This document shows, piece by piece, positions 57,995-64,000 of a DNA stretch of 64,000 nucleotides. Location: NCBI GenBank assembly GCA_001949185.1, contig BDGG01000015.1:67036-131035 (forward strand), in the 5' to 3' direction. The stretch comes from Ramazzottius varieornatus (taxonomy: Eukaryota > Tardigrada > Eutardigrada > Parachela > Ramazzottiidae). The notes beneath the pieces are model-generated. The model saw nothing but the letters and a program-made list of their open reading frames with translations, ran no database searches and had not been told where the DNA came from. Numbering within the stretch: position 1 is the first letter of the stretch; each line of letters begins with the position of its first letter. A program made the position numbers and the translations under genes.

Positions 57995-58770
57995 AGGGAA
58001 CACCACCGGGGAACATCGGAAGCTATACTTGGGTATCGGCGGCCCAATTTGAAGCCCAACGCCCTGCAGCCAAATTGTTCAGAATCGACTTAGAGTTCTG
58101 GGACCCCAAGGGTAAAGTTAAACTGCTAATGCAGTCTGGTGTAACAGACGTCGAGGAACACAGTACAGTCCGGTCGTTCAAAATCCGTACCAAATTTTCG
58201 GACTTCTAATACGCGATAATCATTCAAAGTTAACCGCACAGCTCGCCGTCCTCACAAAGACGGTTGTCAGCGACTTGATTACTTGATTACCCTAGTTAAA
58301 GCACGGTGTGATGCATGTGTTATTTAATTTTGGCACTTAGCTTGGCATGCAGTATGGTGAATGTATGGCGGACCCTAAACTGAAATCCAAAAATTTGGTA
58401 GGGATTTCGATCGACCGAACTGTACTGGGTTCATTTGGTCGTTTGACCAGTGGTCAAGTGGCTACGTCAGAAAAATCTGAAGGGGCTCGAAATTTTGAAT
58501 GAAAAAGAATTGGTGACGTCATAAAGCGTTAGCATGCGTATCCATCTGTCCGGACGCAAAACCCCGTGTGTGTGTCATCTCAGCTCGTAATCATCCCGCG
58601 GAATTTGCGGGAAAACCTTGCCAAAAGGGGGAACAGTTTTGTGAGACTTTGAGACACGGCGAGGTACAGCAAACTCACCAAGTGGTGCCCTTCGATATTA
58701 TTCATAACTTCATGTCGAAAACGGGTCGTTGGGAATCAAAATATTTGGGCTGCAACTTGGGCCGCCGATA
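57995..58770. repeat. Dispersed repeat family B, copy 2
   Basis: Matches 50040-50720 in order over its length and is interrupted by the MITE at 58166-58422. A minus-strand remnant frame (SLTLPLGSQNSKSILNNLAA) matches the other copy. Confidence 0.55.
58166..58422. mobile_element. MITE nested in repeat B, 257 bp
   Basis: Ends CAGTCCGGTCGTTCAAAATC and, inverted, CAGTTCGGTCGATCGAAATC are similar over about 40 bp (including ACCAAATTTT), with exact TA on both sides. The homologous position in the copy at 50 kb lacks it, so that copy represents an empty site. Probably non-autonomous Tc1/mariner or pogo. Confidence 0.75.
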
Positions 58771-59559
58771 CCCGTTTACTGTTCACTACCAGTTTCACAG
58801 GCGAGAAGTTACGCTGCCATACAATCGTTAAAAGAGGTAACAATAGTTGTTCATCTACGATGTTTTCTCTAGCATCGTGATTTCATCTCGCCGACTGAAC
58901 TTGCCACACCACAGCTGAATCTTTCGTTATCGTAACGTTCTGTCTACGCGCCCATCTTGCACCAGCTAACGGCGGTTCAACTTCTCCACTACCGAGGAGC
59001 CACCATCGATCGTATCTGCCTGAACTTTCTGATGATGAGCCCAACTGCTGGTAAGCTTTTAGGCGGAGGCATATTTCATTGCGAATGATCGCAATGAACA
59101 GCGACCAACTTACGTTGTACCGGCATGTGTACAGCCGTCATGACTGTGACATTGTGATATGTAACATGTCCGAGTTTTATATTACAGTTAGGCCGGCGAA
59201 AGTGTGACATTTTGAGGACTGACCATCACGATTGGGTAGTGTCAAGTAGAAACCCTAAATCATGAATTTTTTCCAACTGTTCAGGAATCGACTTTTTGTG
59301 TCTGGGCACCTGAGGGCGATCCGAGGGTTTCTGTACGATGCGATAGAGCAACTCAAGAGCTTTCTATCGCGCTTTACAGAAATTTTATCAGAAATATGAG
59401 ACGGAAGATCTTGACGGGGCAACCAAGGGTGAGAAAATGAAAATTTCGAAATTCCCTCGTCCATCAGGAAGAAATGGGTCTTGAACCTCGTTTCATCGAC
59501 GAAGTGACATTTTCAGGAGAGTCTGTAAAAGCTGGAATTATTAAGTTATTGCTATTAAT

Positions 59560-60543
59560 TCAGGTCATCGCTCTCACCTTGAAATAAGAAGGACCAGCTT
59601 GATCCGCGTGGTCGCTCTGCGCGAAATCAAATGTGATGACACGCGTTCCCTTTACACCGGGAGGGAACTGCTGGTTGTCGGACGTGATGTGCTTTGCATA
59701 GAGTTCCTTGCTGGCTAAAATGCGAGCCGTATACGCAGCTCGTTCGCCCTTGGCGTGCTTCCGGTGAGCGTCCCATCGCTGTCGCAGATCGTACACAACC
59801 TTCCCCATGCGGCTGCCATTGTAAATCTGGCTGATCAGTTGGTCACAAGTACCACACAAGTCAGTGCGTAGTCCGCGGATTTTAACGTGTCTGACAAGTC
59901 TGCGCCACACCGAGCAAAATGTGCTTCTTGAAAATGGCTGTTTTATCGTGCCGTCTTCGTTTGGAGTGCCGTGTTTCTTACAGAACATGTCAAACAAGAA
60001 AGTTCTGCTAAAGTCCGAAGGTAGGTAGATGGAGGGAAGTTGAATGGCAGCTCTTGTCGGCGTTGGCATGGGCAGTCCGAAAAGCGACGCCTTTTCCAGG
60101 AGGAAGTTAACAATCCATAGGGACTTTTCCGGTTTTAACGTGTTTCTTTTTTGACCGATGTGACTGTGTTTGGGCAAATGAAAACCTCCGTTTCTAATAC
60201 AGTCTCTCAGTCACTTCAGACGGGAGTCTCTGATGTTGTTGACGTACTTGAAGCCACCACGGCAGAGGTCAAACCCGTACGCAAACTGATACTTGGCTTC
60301 GCGAGGATCATCTTCAGTTTTATCCCTTGAGAATGCAGTGATGAGGAAGCCGATCAGGACGGCGAAGCGTTCACTACGGCTCAGGTCAAACAGCCTGTGA
60401 CGGCGATTGATACATTGCTCTCGTGTCAGATTGCTACAATCTTTGTTGCATTGGTAATGCTGCTTGAGCGTTTCGTATTCGGCGTCTTCCTTCTCCGCAT
60501 TCCACTTCTTTACTCTTTTTCCGCGACCTCCAGCCTCTTGCAC
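59560..60543 (-). pseudogene. Transposase-like gene remnant with FDFAQ motif
   Basis: A reading frame from 60543 to 59560 is interrupted by one in-frame TGA (60211-60213) and ends at a possible GTGAGA donor after SYFK, without a recognisable continuation. It contains FDLSRSERFAVLIGF, LPKHSHIGQ, ATRAAIQLPS-type text, FSRSTFCSVWRRLV, LRTDLCGTCDQL and ITFDFAQSDH. This order resembles a multi-copy family in invertebrate genomes, usually left as uncharacterised and thought to be transposase-derived; the Asp of FDFAQ would be a candidate catalytic residue. That comparison is from memory and not checked. Expected sequence downstream is missing, so the copy appears dead. Confidence 0.5.
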
Positions 60544-60752
60544 ATAACTCGGTCAACGATTGGCATAATTAAATGCTAGGCTAAAAACGTTGATGTTCCT
60601 AAGAGCGTTCAGTTCTAAATGCAAATAATCCGATGCGACCCGGGACCATGCAGGTCTTCGGTGACCACTTCGGAGACCTCCGGAGAAGCCAGGATGGTCA
60701 CCGGCACCTGGAGACCATGCAAGTTCCCGGTGACCATCCCGTCACCCGGTTG

Positions 60753-61440
60753 TTAATTAGTTATTGCAAGGTATGATTTGCTCCTGTTAATCAACCTAAC
60801 CTGCTGTTCATCGGTAACGACAGCGTCGACTATTCCTTCGGCAGCTTCTTGTTCGGCCCTTATTTGGCGTTCCAGGTCTTCGTTGTAGATATGGTCATAC
60901 GAGTCCTCCATTGTTATTCCATTTCCGTCCTCCATGTCGTACATGGTTATAGTTTGGTTGAGATGCTCACTGGCCGCCAATGGGCCATCATCGGCATGAA
61001 AGTGTCCGTGGAGAACTCCACATCGAGAAAAGCTGGAGCGCAAAGCGGTGTTGTAATTAGTGGTCCACTCGGATCTTGGTCGTCTTCATCCTTTGCGAAC
61101 ATCAGACTATTCCACATACCGTCGTAAAATAACACCGAATTCCCTAATTGATATTTTGCAACTCGAGTACAAAGAGGCGAATAAAATGCTCAGGAAACCT
61201 TTGTGACAAGCAACCGTTCGTATAGGCCAGTATCACCGTCCGACTCATCTTCATCTTCTTCCCCTCCAGTATATGCTTGCGGTGCTACAGCCACATTAAT
61301 GCTTCCACAGAGCATGCCGGTCGGGTTGATCTGGACGCTTGGTAGTGCTTTTTTGGAGAACTTGAGATGCGCAGGTAGCCGATCCGTCTTTGGATTCCCA
61401 GTAATCTCGCCACAGTATTTACATTCATGAGGATAAGGTT
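60753..61440 (-). pseudogene. Possible 5' exons of the same transposon, with BED-like zinc finger
   Basis: Near 61202-61440 the minus strand encodes KPYPHECKYCGEITG followed by LPAHLKFSKKALP and an acidic stretch (GGEEDEDESDGD); the C-x2-C and following His resemble a BED-type finger. Two more minus-strand open stretches follow at 60753-61135, including an acidic segment (MYDMEDGNGITMEDSYD). Their order fits N-terminal exons of the element whose core is at 59560-60543, but I could not prove the splicing. Confidence 0.35.
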
Positions 61441-61958
61441 TTTTTTTTGTTTTGAATGGTTTGCTTGTGAAAGTGAGTCAATAAATTATTATCCACAATT
61501 TTGTCGTCACGTAAAATCTGAAACCGCGGTACATCCTTTTTGGGAATTTGCGTGGTCTAATTTTGTGTTTCCTCGTATCGAACTTTCCTGCTTGGAACTT
61601 CAATCTTTCTAACCATCTGTACCCGTGTGCTAAACATGCTCGTTTCAATTATCTACTTTGCGGGCTGATAGATAACAGCATGAGGCATTAAGACACCAAC
61701 GAAGGAAGATCTGTTACACAAGCGCTCAGTTCCAGAGGGGTTGACCACCGTTTAGTGACCGATAAAAGATAAACCCAGCGTTGCACCTTCCACTGACAGA
61801 CTTGTGAGTTTTGCCTTGCGAACTTTAGTCTGTTCAATTTCTTCTGGCTGATCTTTATCGTCTGCACGATACTCTTGCCATAAAAGCCTATCTTTCTTTT
61901 CCATTATTTTCAGCCTACAAGTCGCAAATTATTCAAAGCCGCGTTTGTTTGCTTCTTC

Positions 61959-62491
61959 ATGCTCACTGCTCCCACGGACGCCATTCTGGGACCACTCCTC
62001 GGCACTGTCCAAGAACTACTTCCAGCTGTGTTGCCCTATGTCGCGCCCTTTGTCAAGGAAATTCGAGACGTGAGTAATGGTCCTTGACTTATAATTAGTA
62101 GTTTTCCTCGCGTGAACCATTGACTGAATTTTTTGGACTGCTTCTTTATATGGATACATTTGTAGGTTGTGAATAACTACCACGTGACCAAGCAAATCTC
62201 CCCCGAACAGGCCGATGTCCAAAATTGTCGAGTACGCGAAGGACTTTTACGAAGCCATGGACCAGAAGTGCCACAAGGAGAAGGTTCCAATGGAAGGAGA
62301 TCCAGTACCTCAAAACTGCTGTCAGCGTTGTGGTCGTTCTGATGTTGATCGAAGGTACGTGCCTGCCTTATGCGTTCTGCAATTACGTGTACAATTCTTA
62401 TCGCTTTTGCTATAATAATCATGGTGGCACTCTTGCAGGCATCTGCTTCGTCTTGTTCCTCAATAAGGATCGTCTCAATCACCGGGAGTGA
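61959..62491 (+). pseudogene. Small single-pass membrane protein gene with two +1 insertions
   Basis: Exons 61959-62069 (37 codons from the ATG, GTGAGT donor), 62166-62354 and 62439-62491 have good splice sites, and a 5' UTR intron is suggested by a GTGAGT at about 61804 and TTTTCAG ending at about 61913. Exon 1 is rich in Leu/Pro/Val (amphipathic). Exon 2 must change frame twice to stay protein-like: near 62219-62224 and again near 62300-62303, each explained by one extra C in a CC pair. The final frame gives a TM segment (AVSVVVVLMLIEGICFVLF) and a basic end. The total of 353 nt becomes divisible by 3 only when two bases are removed. This is either a recent pseudogene or two base-calling errors. 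Family unknown. A poly(A)-like AATAAA lies at about 62734. Confidence 0.5.
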
Positions 62492-63179
62492 TGGGCGCTC
62501 TGCGTGCTCAGCCGAATACCGCCTAACCTTTGTTCAAGCAGTATACACGTTCAAGCCGTATTTTCTACAGTACTCTGTCTGTCTCTGTTCAGCTTTACTT
62601 ACTCTGCTTTGTCTCATGTACACTTCTTTGTTGGCTAACTCACAGTACAGACGGGTTGAATGTTCATCAACTGCGCTGCTTATGGCATTGAATGTGAACA
62701 GCCATGAATACTTGAGACGCAGCAGTTCTTAATTAATAAAAATCAAAAATCTCCACATTTGCATAATTTTAGGGAAAAAACAGTGTCATTCAAGGGTTTT
62801 TTTCCTCCTCCCACGGGCGACGAAATTTCAATGTTTCTTTGCCGGCTTCTTTGCGTGCGGCCTTTTGCGGCATTTTAGAGTTCGATGCAGCTTTTTTCTG
62901 TACAAGATAGGCTAAGAAGAGCACCTTTCGGAATTTTCGCATTTATGGGTACTTGACAGTACCCAATTGCAGTATGAACGGCCTGCCATTGCCCGTTATT
63001 AGTGTAATCTCGTATTTAGCGGCGCACCTGTCCACTGCTGTCTACGAAAGGTGGTATAGGCTCAGACGAGCGGTGGTGAAAAGTTGGCCTCAGTAAACCA
63101 CGGTGGTGAAAGGTGGTGTGTGGAGGCAGCGGTGTTTTTGGGGGGTGGACGTACGCCTTCCATTTATTTTAGTTTAGAA

Positions 63180-64000
63180 ATGGAGAAGGACCAAAGATCC
63201 ATAAGAGCTCGATGCTTGCAAAGACTCGCTGCAAGAAGCTGATTCACGCTGACAGGTACCGCAAATTCCGCATCGTCGCTGGCTCGTCCAGAAGAAATCA
63301 AAGAGAAGTTCGAGAGCACGTGAAGAACACTGTCTCCAGTCCTATCTCTCCCATCGCGATCCCAGGTAGCGTCGACAGCTATCTAGTCCACCCTCAAGAT
63401 AAAGCAGACCACATCAGCGACGTCTTCGCCAAAGAGTACGTCGAATGTCCAGTCCACTGCAAAGAAAGCCAAACTCCATCTGCGTGCCGTCTAACTTCAC
63501 CTTCCATAATCCACTGCCCTGCACTCCACATTTCCACTTCCACCATTGTGAGCAACATTCGAAAGCTAGACGCCAACAAAGCAGCCCGATTCTTCCTCAT
63601 TACGGATCGGCTTCTCAAGATCGCGGGCACGTCCATCATCTACCCGTTGTCAAGACTCAACATGATACTCTAGTCAGGAAAGTTTCCAACAACCTGGAAG
63701 ATGGCAGACGTCGTCGCCGTGCCAAGGAAAGGAGGCTCCGCTTTTCGTCCGATCTCGCTCCTCCTACCACTATCCAAACTCTTCGAAAAGATTCTCTCCG
63801 AGCATTCTCAGCAGCTTCCTCAGTTCCAACAAGTTACTCTCTGATTCTCAGTATAGTTGTAGGCGCCAGCGGTCGACGGAGATGCAGCTCTTTCAGATGT
63901 CACACCACTTCGCTCAAGTTCTTCTGGAGAGAAAAGCTGACGTCATTTTTCTGGACTGCACCAAAGCCTTCAATCGGCTACCGCATGACGTCATCGTCAA
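63180..64000 (+). pseudogene. Broken non-LTR retrotransposon reverse transcriptase, cut by window end
   Basis: A frame from 63212 continues through an in-frame TAG (63671-63673) with typical reverse-transcriptase text: MADVVAVPRKGG, FRPISLLLPLSKLFEKIL, then after a TGA and frame change QRSTEMQLF and VIFLDCTKAFNRLPHDVI. These are the RPISLL and F-x-D-x-x-KAF motifs of LINE elements (Jockey/CR1-like). At least two stops and one frameshift make it inactive. The YxDD region would lie beyond the window. Confidence 0.8.

Larger units (their letters stand above)
56551..59559. other. Region with repeats, no gene found
   Basis: I searched the minus strand for first exons or a signal peptide of the gene downstream and found none. 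The interval contains repeat B copy 2 with its nested MITE; the remainder is unexplained. Confidence 0.4.

Noticed and set aside
63180-64000. Functional reverse transcriptase gene
   Set aside because: At least two in-frame stops and a frameshift interrupt it.
1-64000. tRNA, rRNA, CRISPR array or prokaryotic operon
   Set aside because: None was found; gene structure is eukaryotic throughout, and the repeats lack regular spacers.

Overview
The window is nuclear DNA of an animal. Genes are split by many short GT-AG introns with pyrimidine-rich TTTCAG or TTTGCAG acceptors, and the families present are metazoan (EFA6/PSD, Outspread/MPRIP, SH3BGR, an EGF-SEA transmembrane protein). The EGF-SEA-EGF-SEA-EGF-TM order recalls nematode MUP-4/MUA-3, so an ecdysozoan is my best guess; the species cannot be told from the sequence. 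No bacterial-style operon, CRISPR array, tRNA or rRNA was seen. A run of Ns (16419-16579) marks an assembly gap. All exon models were joined by hand from splice sites, reading frame and intron phase.

Left part (1-24 kb): a small two-exon gene of unknown product (136-744, minus), two miniature transposons, an EFA6/PSD Arf6 exchange factor (2800-6246, minus), an Outspread/MPRIP-like PH and coiled-coil protein (7712-13840, minus), an SH3BGR-like protein with a long repeated acidic/basic tail (18135-20669, plus), and a divergent TFIIB-like cyclin-fold protein without a zinc ribbon (22634-23524, plus). The first two genes fit cell-cortex and actin regulation.

Centre (23.7-48.9 kb): one large minus-strand gene, 23 exons and about 2138 codons in this model, 5' end not found. 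It encodes a mosaic extracellular protein. From the N-terminus it has a tandem array of six-cysteine modules, one module per symmetric phase 1-1 exon, with two module types largely alternating; Thr-rich mucin-like stalks follow, then classical EGF repeats, two SEA-like domains, more EGF repeats, one TM helix and a tail of about 20 residues. Its introns host two pogo/Tigger-family DNA transposons (one with an intact transposase, one deleted but with 150-bp inverted repeats), a hAT-type MITE with perfect 8-bp target duplication, and foldback elements.

Right part (49-64 kb): four phase-compatible exons of an unrecognised Tyr/Arg-rich protein (52.1-56.6 kb, minus; possibly the 5' part of the large gene), three diverged copies of one dispersed repeat (one of them split by a 257-bp MITE), decayed transposase-like coding (59.6-61.4 kb, minus), a small membrane-protein gene with two apparent single-base insertions (61959-62491, plus), and a broken non-LTR reverse transcriptase running off the right edge.
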